In this document: piece after piece, positions 54,601-61,792 of the stretch
Layout: each line of letters opens with the position of its first letter
Position numbering within the stretch: the first letter of the stretch is position 1
NCBI RefSeq assembly: GCF_013283835.1
Contig: NZ_CP054052.1
Span: 62,001 to 126,000, forward strand
Length of the DNA stretch: 64,000 nt
Reading direction: 5' to 3'
Origin: Poseidonibacter lekithochrous
Lineage (GTDB): Bacteria; Campylobacterota; Campylobacteria; Campylobacterales; Arcobacteraceae
Made by a program: the position numbers and the translations under genes
Notes under the pieces: generated by a model
What the model saw: only the letters and a program-made list of their open reading frames with translations
The model's database searches: none
What the model was told of the DNA's origin: nothing

Positions 54601-54777
54601 ATTCCTATTATGTATATAGATGGGGTAGGTAGTGAGGTAATGCAAAGAATAGCAGCTCCTATGATCGGAGGAATGGTGTCTTCGGCATTTTTAACTTTGA
54701 TTGTAATCCCTTCAATTTTTTATATATTAGCTATAAAAAAAGGTGGAAAAATGGCAGATTGTGATTTAAGTCATTAA
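51661..54777 (+). CDS. cusA: Heavy-metal efflux RND pump, CusA type
   Basis: The 1038-residue pump has the RND architecture of twelve helices and two large periplasmic loops. Met561 (FMYMP), Met611 (PLAMIET) and Met660 (RIDMLLTG) occupy the relative positions of the three CusA methionines that bind Cu(I)/Ag(I) (spacings 50 and 49 residues, as in E. coli CusA). This favours monovalent copper or silver over zinc, cobalt or cadmium. The operon ends with a hairpin 12 nt downstream. Confidence 0.94.
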   Translation: MVESVISYSIRNKFLILFSVIILSFASIWAVKNTALDALPDLSPPQVIVQVKWAGQSPKTIEEQVSYPLISNLMSLPNIDTVRAMSSFQNALIYIIFKDGTDLYDSRNRILEQLSQLQGTFPQGVDVAIGPDATGVGWAYEYALKSDTKSLDELRTLQDYYYKYALLGVDGVSEIASIGGFIKNYEITLNQDKLVQYDLSINDVKSALSKNNDEKGGRIILENGFEHMIQAKGYLQSVVDIENITIKTMNSIPLKIKDIADVNITSSNRRGMADLNGQGDTVGGIVVVRYGENPYAVIKAVKQKLETLNVDGVEVIETYDRSSLIDKAIDTLKNTLIEESIIVMIITALFLFHARSALIIIITLPITVLITFLLMKAFGMGSNIMSLGGIAIAIGAMVDATIVMVENAHKYLQGKENISNEERIEIIIKSAKQVGRPIFFALILVVVSFLPIFALTGQEGRLFTPLAFTKSFAMISGAILSITVVPILMVFFIRGKILSENKNWLNKFFILLYSPLLKLSLKLRYFVVLAFIGTIIAAYPVYKKQNWEFMPMMNETVFMYMPVTPYGLGVDLAKELTYKTDKILKSFPEVQTVFGKAGRADTATDPAPLAMIETIVTFKPEDQWREGMTYKKLMAEMDKKLQVAGLINSWTYPIRGRIDMLLTGIRTPLGIKLYGNNHQKLEETAGLIEQELKKFDKTLSVSTDKINSGYYLNIDIDEEMISRYGISKNDILSTVSLGVAGAKVSTFLDGLERYPMTLRFETSQREDITSLRNLQVKTKLGFQPLEMFAQLKYEEGPSVIKSEKALNVNFIYITPKSGVSAKQYKDEAKALLKDIKLPSGFYYEWAGQSEYLESAMERLLYIIPLTFVIIFILIYFALKNITYTMIIFFTLPFALTGGIFYLDFLNFNISIAVIVGFLALLGVAAETSIVMIVYLHEAMLELKDKCLKIEKEHIYHAIYKGAVLRLRPKLMTLFAILGGLIPIMYIDGVGSEVMQRIAAPMIGGMVSSAFLTLIVIPSIFYILAIKKGGKMADCDLSH

Positions 54778-54788
54778 ATATAGAATAC

Positions 54789-54820
54789 AAAAGAATAATA
54801 TTTATATAAATTATTCTTTT
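54789..54820 (+). terminator. Terminator after the CusA-type gene
   Basis: AAAAGAATAAT (54789-54799) and ATTATTCTTTT (54810-54820) form a perfect 11-bp stem with an AT-only loop that could fold further. It separates the efflux operon from the bufferin operon, which therefore needs its own promoter. Confidence 0.75.
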
Positions 54821-54860
54821 ATATATAAAATTTAAAAATTATTTAGTTAAAATGAATAAT

Positions 54861-54893
54861 CTAAACATTAACTACACAAAAATTCTATAAAAT
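54861..54893 (+). promoter_or_regulatory. Direct-repeat operator/promoter, site 3 (upstream of the bufferin operon)
   Basis: CTAAACA (54861-54867) and CTACACA (54872-54878) repeat at 11 bp, with TAAAAT (54888-54893) exactly 9 nt downstream. Spacing equals sites 1 and 2. Transcription would start near 54900, about 235 nt before the bufferin start codon. This links the RiPP operon to the efflux regulator. Confidence 0.65.
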
Positions 54894-54899
54894 TCTCCT

Positions 54900-55134
54900 A
54901 GAACATTTAGCAAGAGCGAATGTTAAAAGTGAATTTATCGTTTGGTTTATTTCTTAATCAAACATGATAAGTGAAGTTTTATTAGATAGAAATTTTATCA
55001 TCCAGTATACTTTGTGGATGTTTACAATGAGTCTTGTAAATACCGATTTTGTTGGCACTATTTGCTAAACCAACTTTGCGCTAAACTAAATAAAATGCAG
55101 CGTTAATAATTTAAAAAAATATTAAGGATACAAA
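54900..55134 (+). promoter_or_regulatory. Structured 5' leader of the bufferin operon
   Basis: This 235-nt noncoding stretch holds five consecutive hairpins. They are AACATT/AATGTT (54902-54924), TTATCGTTTG/CAAAC-GATAA with a 2-nt bulge (54935-54970), CATCCA/TGGATG (54999-55020), TTTACAA/TTGTAAA (55021-55040, abutting the previous one), and GTTGG/CCAAC (55051-55074). TTTAGCAA (54906) can also pair with TTGCTAAA (55062) in the loop of the last hairpin, closing the whole fold. GCTAAAC occurs twice (55064, 55080). It may be a regulatory leader or a separate small RNA. No plausible protein gene lies in it. Confidence 0.5.
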
Positions 55135-55497
55135 ATGAGTACTAAAATGAAATTAGCAGGAATTATGTTAGGAGCGGCACTAACTACAACAGCTGCATTT
55201 GCAGGAAACGGATCTTGTGGAGCTGGTAAATGTGGTGGAGATATGAAAAAATCTGAAAAGATGGACAAAAAAGGTTCTTGTGGTGCTGGTAAATGTGGTG
55301 GCGACATGAAGAAAAAAGAAATGAAAAGTGGATCTTGTGGAGCTGGTAAATGTGGTGGCGACATGAAGAAAGATGCTAAAAAAGAAATGAAAAGTGGATC
55401 TTGTGGAGCTGGTAAATGTGGTGGCGACATGAAAAAAGATGCTAAAAAAGAAATGAAAAGCGGTTCTTGTGGCGCTGGTAAATGTGGTAGCAAATAA
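55135..55497 (+). CDS. Bufferin-like RiPP precursor with five CGAGKCG repeats
   Basis: The 120-residue protein has a Sec signal peptide (KLAGIMLGAALTTTAAFAG) followed by five copies of GSCGAGKCG separated by Lys/Met/Asp-rich linkers (GDMKK, DAKKEMKS). It has ten cysteines in all. Copper-binding bufferins and HvfA-type peptides carry EGKCG-type motifs whose cysteines are modified by DUF692/MNIO enzymes; here the motif is AGKCG with an additional upstream Cys. The next two genes encode exactly such a modifying enzyme and its partner. It is probably exported and sequesters copper in the periplasm. The antisense open frame here is a repeat artefact. Confidence 0.88.
   Translation: MSTKMKLAGIMLGAALTTTAAFAGNGSCGAGKCGGDMKKSEKMDKKGSCGAGKCGGDMKKKEMKSGSCGAGKCGGDMKKDAKKEMKSGSCGAGKCGGDMKKDAKKEMKSGSCGAGKCGSK
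55210..55488 (+). repeat. Tandem repeats inside the bufferin-like gene
   Basis: Five units encode GSCGAGKCG. The last spacings are 22 codons (66 bp) with nearly identical DNA, the earlier ones are 21 and 17 codons. The near-identity of the later units points to recent tandem duplication, so copy number may vary between strains. Confidence 0.9.
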
Positions 55498-55523
55498 TTA
55501 GATGATAAAAAAAGATAGATAAG

Positions 55524-56345
55524 ATGATAAATTTAAAAGGCTGTGGATTAGGATTAAGAAGTGATTTTCTTCTTGACCTAAAAGAAAATGAATTTCAACC
55601 TGACTGGTGGGAAGTAACTCCTGAAAATTGGATGCATATGCCCAAGTTATATGAAAAAGCTTTTGAAGAAGCTGTGTTCTCTAAACCTACAGTTGCACAT
55701 GGTTTATCTTTATCTATTGGCTCTGTTGACAAACTTAATAGAAAGTTTGTCAAACAGGTTAAAACTTTCCTTGATAGATACAATATAGAATTTTATTCTG
55801 AACACCTAAGTTTTTCTTCCCTAGATAATAAACAATCTTATGAGTTATTACCTGTACCTATGACTAAAAAAATGGTAAATGTAATAGCAGATAGAGTAAA
55901 AGAGGTTGAGGATATAATTCAAAGAAATCTGATTTTAGAAAATGCAACATATTATTTAGTTCCTTACTCAGAAATGAGAGAAGTTGACTTTATTAATGAA
56001 GTTATGGAAAAATCAGGTGCTAAAATGCTATTAGATGTTAACAATGTATTTGTTAACTCTGTAAATCACTCTTTTAAAGCTAGAAAATTCATTGATGAAA
56101 TTGATAAAAGCAAAGTAGCTTATATGCATATGGCTGGTCATTATTTCGATGAGGAAGCTAATATGAAAATTGATTCACACGGAATGCCTATTGATAAAGG
56201 TGTGTGGAAACTTTTAGAATATACTTTAAAACAAGTTGATGCTCCTGTAATGATTGAAAGAGACAATAATATCCCTCCATTAGAAGAGTTAGTTAGTGAA
56301 TACAAACAGATGAAAAAGATTTGTAAGGCAGTTAGAAATGGCTAA
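55524..56345 (+). CDS. DUF692 multinuclear iron oxidative enzyme (MNIO, BufB/HvfB-like)
   Basis: The 273-residue TIM-barrel protein has the DUF692 signatures: GCGLGLRSDF, Glu93-His94 in SEHLSF, LENATYYL, LLDVNNVFVNSVNH, His202 and His206 in YMHMAGHYF, His219 in KIDSHGMP, and MIERDNNIP. These His, Asp and Glu residues bind the two or three irons in the family. Such enzymes convert cysteines of a precursor peptide to heterocycles. It lies 26 nt after the precursor gene and overlaps the partner gene by 8 nt. Confidence 0.93.
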   Translation: MINLKGCGLGLRSDFLLDLKENEFQPDWWEVTPENWMHMPKLYEKAFEEAVFSKPTVAHGLSLSIGSVDKLNRKFVKQVKTFLDRYNIEFYSEHLSFSSLDNKQSYELLPVPMTKKMVNVIADRVKEVEDIIQRNLILENATYYLVPYSEMREVDFINEVMEKSGAKMLLDVNNVFVNSVNHSFKARKFIDEIDKSKVAYMHMAGHYFDEEANMKIDSHGMPIDKGVWKLLEYTLKQVDAPVMIERDNNIPPLEELVSEYKQMKKICKAVRNG

Positions 56346-57033
56346 TTTAGAAAGAGATGTAGAAGATAGATTCTTCGATATTATCACAAATCAAAAAGAT
56401 AATCCAAGCTCAAATGCTTATGGAGTTTATCAAAAATTAGTTTTTTATAGATATGAAGAGATTATCAAAAATACTTTCCCTGAATTTATGAAATATATTT
56501 CAGAGAATGACTTAGAAAAATCTGTATATGAATTTATGAAAACTCCTCCTTCAACTCCTTTTGTTTGGCAAATTGCAAATGATTATAGAAAATTTGTAAA
56601 GAAAAATAAAATATTTCATGATAAAAAGTTTTTATATGAACTTTTATATTTTGACTGGATTGAAGTTGAAGTAGAAATGAAAGAGTATAAAGAAGAAAAG
56701 AAATCTAAATTTTCATGGGATAATTCATATAAACTAGCGCCAAGTGCTAGAGTTAAAAAATTTAAATATGACATTATAAATAAAGACTATGAAACAAATA
56801 GAGAAAACTATCTAATAATATATTTTGATTTCGAACAAAATGAAGTTTTATTTAGAGAGATAAATCAATTTATTTATGTTCTTATTAAAAGAGCAAATAA
56901 GAAAGAGAGCTTAGAAAAAACTCTAAAGACTTTATGTAAAGAAAATGATCTTGAATTACAAGAGGCAAAAGCTGTTTTAGAAGAGGCCTTAAAAGAGTTG
57001 ATTTCTCAAGACGCTCTGCTAAAATCTAAATAG
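56338..57033 (+). CDS. DUF2063-type partner of the MNIO enzyme (BufC/HvfC-like)
   Basis: The 231-residue protein has an N-terminal helical domain like DUF2063 (GVYQKLVFYRYEEIIKNTFPEF; STPFVWQIANDYRKFV, at roughly residues 29-85) and a C-terminal winged-helix-like region (INQFIYVLIKRANKK). In known systems this protein delivers the precursor to the DUF692 enzyme. It overlaps the enzyme gene by 8 nt and converges with the MATE gene with an 8-nt overlap, so the operon has no room for a further gene. Confidence 0.85.
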   Translation: MANLERDVEDRFFDIITNQKDNPSSNAYGVYQKLVFYRYEEIIKNTFPEFMKYISENDLEKSVYEFMKTPPSTPFVWQIANDYRKFVKKNKIFHDKKFLYELLYFDWIEVEVEMKEYKEEKKSKFSWDNSYKLAPSARVKKFKYDIINKDYETNRENYLIIYFDFEQNEVLFREINQFIYVLIKRANKKESLEKTLKTLCKENDLELQEAKAVLEEALKELISQDALLKSK

Positions 57034-58384
57034 TTAAGTTACAATTCTCTTTTAGTAGCCTATTTGTATAAATATATGCAAATATAGCTGCAGAATAAAT
57101 CATAAACATAATTCCAAACCATAAATATATATAATCTAATTCAAAATATTTTACTATTAAAAATGCAATTATTAGTTTTGCAAAAATTTGTCTATATAAA
57201 CCTATAAACAGAATCATCTTTGGTTTTTTGATACCTTGAAGAGTCGATACACAAATGAATAGTATTATATATGCATAGAAAATCCAAACTTCAACTAGTA
57301 AGTAATCTAATCCATATTGCACTACAATTTCGTTTGAATCAAATTGAGAAATTATAAATTTACCAAAAATTGTAAGAGTAATAATACCAACAGTTGATAT
57401 TACAAATCCATACTTAATAGCTGTTTTTAATACCTCAATAACCCTATCATATTTTTTAGCCCCGTAGTTATTCGATACTAAAGTTAATACAGCTGTTGAA
57501 AGACCAAGAGCAGGAAGTAACATTATCTGTTCAACTCTAAATCCAATACCATATCCAGCAACTGCATGCATACCATAGTGCGAAACATAGTACGTAAGTA
57601 TTAATGAACCAAAGGCCATAGTTAACATATTTAAACTAGCTGGAAGCCCTTGAGATAGGAATTCTTTGTATACTCTTAAGTTTGGCATGAAATATTCAGG
57701 CTTCTCAAAATGAATAAGTTTTGTTTGTAAGACTTTGTATAACATGTAAAACATGTTTAGTACTTGGATTAGTACTGTAGCTATTGCAATACCTTTTATT
57801 CCCATTGCTGGAATAAAAAGAAACCCATATATAAAAATTGGGTTTAAAACTAGGTTTGCAAAGAATCCAAATATCAAAGTATTTCTATATGTTTTAGTAT
57901 CACCTTGTGCTAGAAGCACAGAGTTTAGTGAAAAGTTAAACATAAAAAATACAGCACCAAAAAGTATAGGGTTTATATATGTAATTGCAGTATCAAGATA
58001 TTCACCTTCTGCACCTAATAATGTGAATAGTGAGGGTGCTAGAAAATATCCAATAGCACTTAAAAACATTCCAACTAGGGGAATAAATATAATTCCTTTG
58101 TGGGCATAAATTGATGCAAGTTTATATCTCTTTTTTCCAAAGGCATTACCAAGTAAGGCAGTAATAGCTGATGAAAGTCCATATCCAAATCCAACGATTA
58201 AAAAGAAGATCATAAAAGATAAAGATAATGCAGCAATTGCTTGTGTTGAGATAAGACCAGCGTAAAATGTATCAACTACATTATACATAGTATTAAAAAA
58301 CATTCCTGTACTTGCAGGAATAGCTAATTGTTTAATTAGACTTGGAATATTTTCAGTTGTTAATTTTTCTGTATTTCTTCTCAA
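57026..58384 (-). CDS. MATE-family efflux transporter
   Basis: The 452-residue protein has twelve hydrophobic helices and MATE features: PSLIKQLAIPASTGMFFNTMYNVVDTFYAG at the start (residues 14-43 in outline), a second repeat after about residue 230 (QGLPASLNMLTMAFGS), and GYGIGFRVEQIM. MATE pumps export cationic drugs or metabolites using sodium or proton gradients. It converges on the bufferin operon with an 8-nt overlap; no functional link is implied. Confidence 0.92.
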   Translation of the reverse strand: MRRNTEKLTTENIPSLIKQLAIPASTGMFFNTMYNVVDTFYAGLISTQAIAALSLSFMIFFLIVGFGYGLSSAITALLGNAFGKKRYKLASIYAHKGIIFIPLVGMFLSAIGYFLAPSLFTLLGAEGEYLDTAITYINPILFGAVFFMFNFSLNSVLLAQGDTKTYRNTLIFGFFANLVLNPIFIYGFLFIPAMGIKGIAIATVLIQVLNMFYMLYKVLQTKLIHFEKPEYFMPNLRVYKEFLSQGLPASLNMLTMAFGSLILTYYVSHYGMHAVAGYGIGFRVEQIMLLPALGLSTAVLTLVSNNYGAKKYDRVIEVLKTAIKYGFVISTVGIITLTIFGKFIISQFDSNEIVVQYGLDYLLVEVWIFYAYIILFICVSTLQGIKKPKMILFIGLYRQIFAKLIIAFLIVKYFELDYIYLWFGIMFMIYSAAIFAYIYTNRLLKENCNLTI

Positions 58385-58478
58385 AGTATATCCGATATAT
58401 TAAAATTTTAAATGGTAAAAATGTAGAAAGAGTATTGTGTAAGAAGTAGTTATAGTTTAAAGAGGTGAATAAAGGATA

Positions 58479-59741
58479 TTAATCCTCTATTCTAATCATT
58501 ACAGGTTTTGCTGTAACTGCTCCTGTTTCTTCGATAGCATTTAATGCTTCGTTAATATCTTTTTCTAAACAAGTATGTGTAGATAATAAAAGATGTGCAC
58601 AAGTATCATTTAGTGGTTTTTGAATCATTTTCTCAATTGAGATGTTCTTATCACTTAAAATGTTTGCAACTTTTGCTAAAACACCTGGTTTATCTTCAAC
58701 TCTTAGTCTAAAGTAATATTTTGTTTGAATATTATCTTTAGACATTAGTTTTAAGTTCTCTCCATGTGAAGATTCAAATCCTAACATAGGAGAACCTTTT
58801 CCACGTCTAGCAATATCAACAATATTAGCAATAACTGCTGATGCTGTTGCATCTCCACCTGCACCTGGTCCATAATACATTGTTTCACCAACTTTATCAC
58901 CAATTACAGATACTCCATTCATTACTCCATCAACTTTAGCGATCATTTCGCTATTTGGAATAAATACTGGATGCACTCTTAATTCGATTTCATCTTCTAC
59001 TTTTTTAGCAATTGTAAGAAGTTTGATTGAGTAGTTAAACTCATTTGCAAAATCAATATCTTCTGGTGCAATGTTTTCGATACCTTCAATTAAGATATCT
59101 TCAGGTTTTGCATCAATTCCATAAGCAATAGAACCTAAAATTAATAGTTTATGAGCAGCATCAAATCCACCAACATCAAATGTTGGATCAGCTTCTGCAT
59201 AACCTAATTCTTGAGATTCTTGTAAAATAGTATCGTAATCAACACCTTCGTTAATCATTTTTGTTAACATGTAATTACAAGTACCATTCATAATACCTCT
59301 AATAGATTGGATATTATTTGCAGTTAATCCATCTCTTAAGGCATTAATAATTGGAATACCACCAGCTACTGCTGCTTCGTATTCAAAAGGTGTATCTCCA
59401 GCTAAATCTTGTAACTCATATCTGTGATAAGCTAGAAGTGCTTTATTTGCTGTAACAACTGCTTTACCTTTTTCAAGTGCTTTTTTTACAACTTCATAAG
59501 GTTTTTCAATTCCACCCATTAACTCAACAACAATATCAATTGATTCGTCATTTAAAACTTCATCAATATTGTCAGTTAATTTGATAGATACACCTCTATC
59601 TTTATTTAAATTAGATACTACTCCAATAGTAGGTGTTATTTCAATACCAGCTCGTGCAGTAATAATATCTTTATTATCTTTTAAAATGTTTGCAACACTT
59701 GCTCCAACAGTACCAACTCCAATAATTCCTACTTTTAACAT
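58479..59741 (-). CDS. hom: Homoserine dehydrogenase
   Basis: The 420-residue protein has the NAD(P)-binding start VGIIGVGTVGASVA, the catalytic region VAGGIPIINALRDGL, GIMNGTCNYMLTKM, GYAEADPTFDVGG, and a C-terminal ACT domain (LRVEDKPGVLAKVANIL). It reduces aspartate semialdehyde to homoserine for threonine and methionine. The ACT domain suggests feedback control by threonine. It lies 8 nt after the aminotransferase gene. Confidence 0.96.
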   Translation of the reverse strand: MLKVGIIGVGTVGASVANILKDNKDIITARAGIEITPTIGVVSNLNKDRGVSIKLTDNIDEVLNDESIDIVVELMGGIEKPYEVVKKALEKGKAVVTANKALLAYHRYELQDLAGDTPFEYEAAVAGGIPIINALRDGLTANNIQSIRGIMNGTCNYMLTKMINEGVDYDTILQESQELGYAEADPTFDVGGFDAAHKLLILGSIAYGIDAKPEDILIEGIENIAPEDIDFANEFNYSIKLLTIAKKVEDEIELRVHPVFIPNSEMIAKVDGVMNGVSVIGDKVGETMYYGPGAGGDATASAVIANIVDIARRGKGSPMLGFESSHGENLKLMSKDNIQTKYYFRLRVEDKPGVLAKVANILSDKNISIEKMIQKPLNDTCAHLLLSTHTCLEKDINEALNAIEETGAVTAKPVMIRIED

Positions 59742-59749
59742 CTAATATC

Positions 59750-60964
59750 CTATTTTTCTAAACTTTTTAAATATTTCTTTATGTTTTTAGCCGCTTGTCT
59801 AATTCTTTTTTCATTTTCAATTAATGCGATTCTAACATACTCATCACCGTATTTACCAAATCCAATTCCTGGACTTACTGCTACTTTTGCTTCTGTTAAT
59901 AATTGTTTTGAGAATTCCATACTTCCAAGGTGTCTAGCACACTGCGGAATCTTAGCCCAAATAAACATTGAGGCATTTGGTGTATCCATTTCCCATCCAG
60001 CATCAGCAAAAGCTTCAATCATTACATCTCTTCTGTAATGGTATTTTTCAATGTGTTCTTCAACACAATCTTGTGGACCATCTAAAGCAACAGTAGCTGC
60101 AACTTGAATTGGTGTAAACATACCATAATCAAGCCAAGATTTAATTCTTTTTAATGCTCCAACTAGTTTTTCATTTCCAACGATGAATCCAACTCTCCAT
60201 CCTGCCATATTGTATGACTTAGATAAAGTAAATGATTCAACTGCAACATCAAGTGCACCTTCTGCTTGGAAAATTGATGGAGTTTTATATCCATCGAATG
60301 TAATATCCGCATAAGCAATATCAGAGATAATATAGAATCTCTCTCTTTTAGCCATATCTACTAATCTTTGGTAGAACTCTGGTCTAACTGTTGCACAAGT
60401 TGGGTTATGTGGGAAATTAACTACCACATATTTAACTTTTGGAATTGATTCATCAACTGTTTTTTGAAGTCTTTGAAAGAATAGATCTTCATCAACTTTG
60501 TATTCATTGTCAAAAGTTAATTCAAATTTGTGAATTGCTGCACCACTTAGCATAAATGCATAAGAGTGAATTGGATATGTTGGATCTGGAACTACTGCTA
60601 CATCACCTACGTTAACAATTGCTTGAACTAAGTGAACATAACCTTCTTTAGAACCCATTGTTGCACAAGCATGCTTATCTGGATCTAAATAATCAACACC
60701 ATATTTTCTTTTATACCAGTTACAAATTGCTAATCTTAATTTGTAAATACCAGCAGATGCTGAATAACCGTGATTTTTTGGCTTATCAGCAGTCTCTTTT
60801 AATTTATCAATAATATGTTGTGGTGCTGGTCCGTCTGGATTACCCATAGAAAAGTCGATAATATCTTCGCCATTTCTTCTAGCTTCCATTTTAATATTGT
60901 TAACTTCTGCAAACACGTAGTTTGGAAGTCTTTTCATTCTTTCAAATTCTATTTCTGGGAACAC
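59750..60964 (-). CDS. Class I/II aminotransferase (LL-diaminopimelate or alanine aminotransferase-like)
   Basis: The 404-residue PLP enzyme has the substrate segment FSMGNPDGPAP, VVNFPHNPTCA, and the PLP lysine in TLSKSYNMAGWRVGF. The motif set is shared by LL-diaminopimelate aminotransferases and AlaC-like enzymes. Its place before hom favours an aspartate-family amino acid role, but specificity cannot be decided by eye. It follows the hypothetical secreted-protein gene by 5 nt. Confidence 0.9.
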   Translation of the reverse strand: MFPEIEFERMKRLPNYVFAEVNNIKMEARRNGEDIIDFSMGNPDGPAPQHIIDKLKETADKPKNHGYSASAGIYKLRLAICNWYKRKYGVDYLDPDKHACATMGSKEGYVHLVQAIVNVGDVAVVPDPTYPIHSYAFMLSGAAIHKFELTFDNEYKVDEDLFFQRLQKTVDESIPKVKYVVVNFPHNPTCATVRPEFYQRLVDMAKRERFYIISDIAYADITFDGYKTPSIFQAEGALDVAVESFTLSKSYNMAGWRVGFIVGNEKLVGALKRIKSWLDYGMFTPIQVAATVALDGPQDCVEEHIEKYHYRRDVMIEAFADAGWEMDTPNASMFIWAKIPQCARHLGSMEFSKQLLTEAKVAVSPGIGFGKYGDEYVRIALIENEKRIRQAAKNIKKYLKSLEK

Positions 60965-60969
60965 TTTTA

Positions 60970-61782
60970 CTACTCCTTAGTAATACTAATCCCTCGCTTT
61001 AAGTTAGCAAGAGAGTATAAATCATCTATTTTTATATATTTTGTATCAATTGGTACATCAAGTCTAAGACTTTTTTGTAAACTATCTTCTTTAACTATTT
61101 CAATTATATTTAGTTCATTGTCATAAAACACAACATTTGGATGCCATCTATTTCCACTTCTTGATATGATATTGATTGCATTTGCTGTATCAATTTTTAT
61201 CAAAAATGCTTTGGTAGATTTCTTCAAAATTAGTTGGTTATTTGTAACTAAATCTTTTGCTCTATAAATGTCACTATTAGCTGTATTAATTGTATAGTGC
61301 CACTTTAAGCTACCCTCTCTTATTATATTCTCGATCTTGCTATTTCTTAATGCAAGTGCTTGAGATAATTTGAGAGGGTTGATGGCGGCTTCTGTTTTTA
61401 GTTTAATACTCCACGTGAAACTTTCATTAATAAATCTGGCTTCTTTTGTAAAGTAGTAATAATGTCCTAAAGATTTTAATATATCTTTTATGATTGCTAA
61501 AGATTTTTTTTGTTGACCAATAAATCTAAAATCAATATCAATATATTGTGTAGTAGGGTATTTTAATTTTAATAATCCATTGTCTTGCAGTTTTTTTGTT
61601 ACTAATGGGTAGTTGATATTACCATCACTTAGGTAATATGAACTATTGTTAGAGAATAGATAATTTATTAGGTTTTGGTGCGTGTTGAATGCTTCTTCCC
61701 CTAAGATATTACCGATTTTAACATTTAAATTAGCGTTTAAAACTACAGTACATGCAATTATTAAAATTAATTTTTTTATCAT
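60970..61782 (-). CDS. Conserved secreted protein of unknown function
   Basis: The 270-residue protein has a signal peptide (KKLILIIACTVVLNANLN). A mixed alpha/beta body includes FTWSIKLKTEAAINPLKLSQAL and a C-terminal domain with RSGNRWHPNVVFYDNEL, which looks like a discoidin- or SH3-like strand region. I do not recognise a named family, though the layout is familiar from Campylobacterota periplasmic proteins. It lies between rlmB and the aminotransferase gene with short gaps, so it shares their transcript. Confidence 0.75.
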   Translation of the reverse strand: MIKKLILIIACTVVLNANLNVKIGNILGEEAFNTHQNLINYLFSNNSSYYLSDGNINYPLVTKKLQDNGLLKLKYPTTQYIDIDFRFIGQQKKSLAIIKDILKSLGHYYYFTKEARFINESFTWSIKLKTEAAINPLKLSQALALRNSKIENIIREGSLKWHYTINTANSDIYRAKDLVTNNQLILKKSTKAFLIKIDTANAINIISRSGNRWHPNVVFYDNELNIIEIVKEDSLQKSLRLDVPIDTKYIKIDDLYSLANLKRGISITKE

Positions 61783-61792
61783 TTTTTATTCT

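Noticed and set aside
54920-54967. 15-codon ATG frame in the bufferin leader
   Set aside because: No ribosome site and it runs through a hairpin; too short to support.
55122-55493. 123-residue antisense open frame rich in PPHLPAPQ
   Set aside because: It mirrors the tandem repeats of the bufferin-like gene; repeat DNA stays open in several frames. It has no ribosome site and no independent support.
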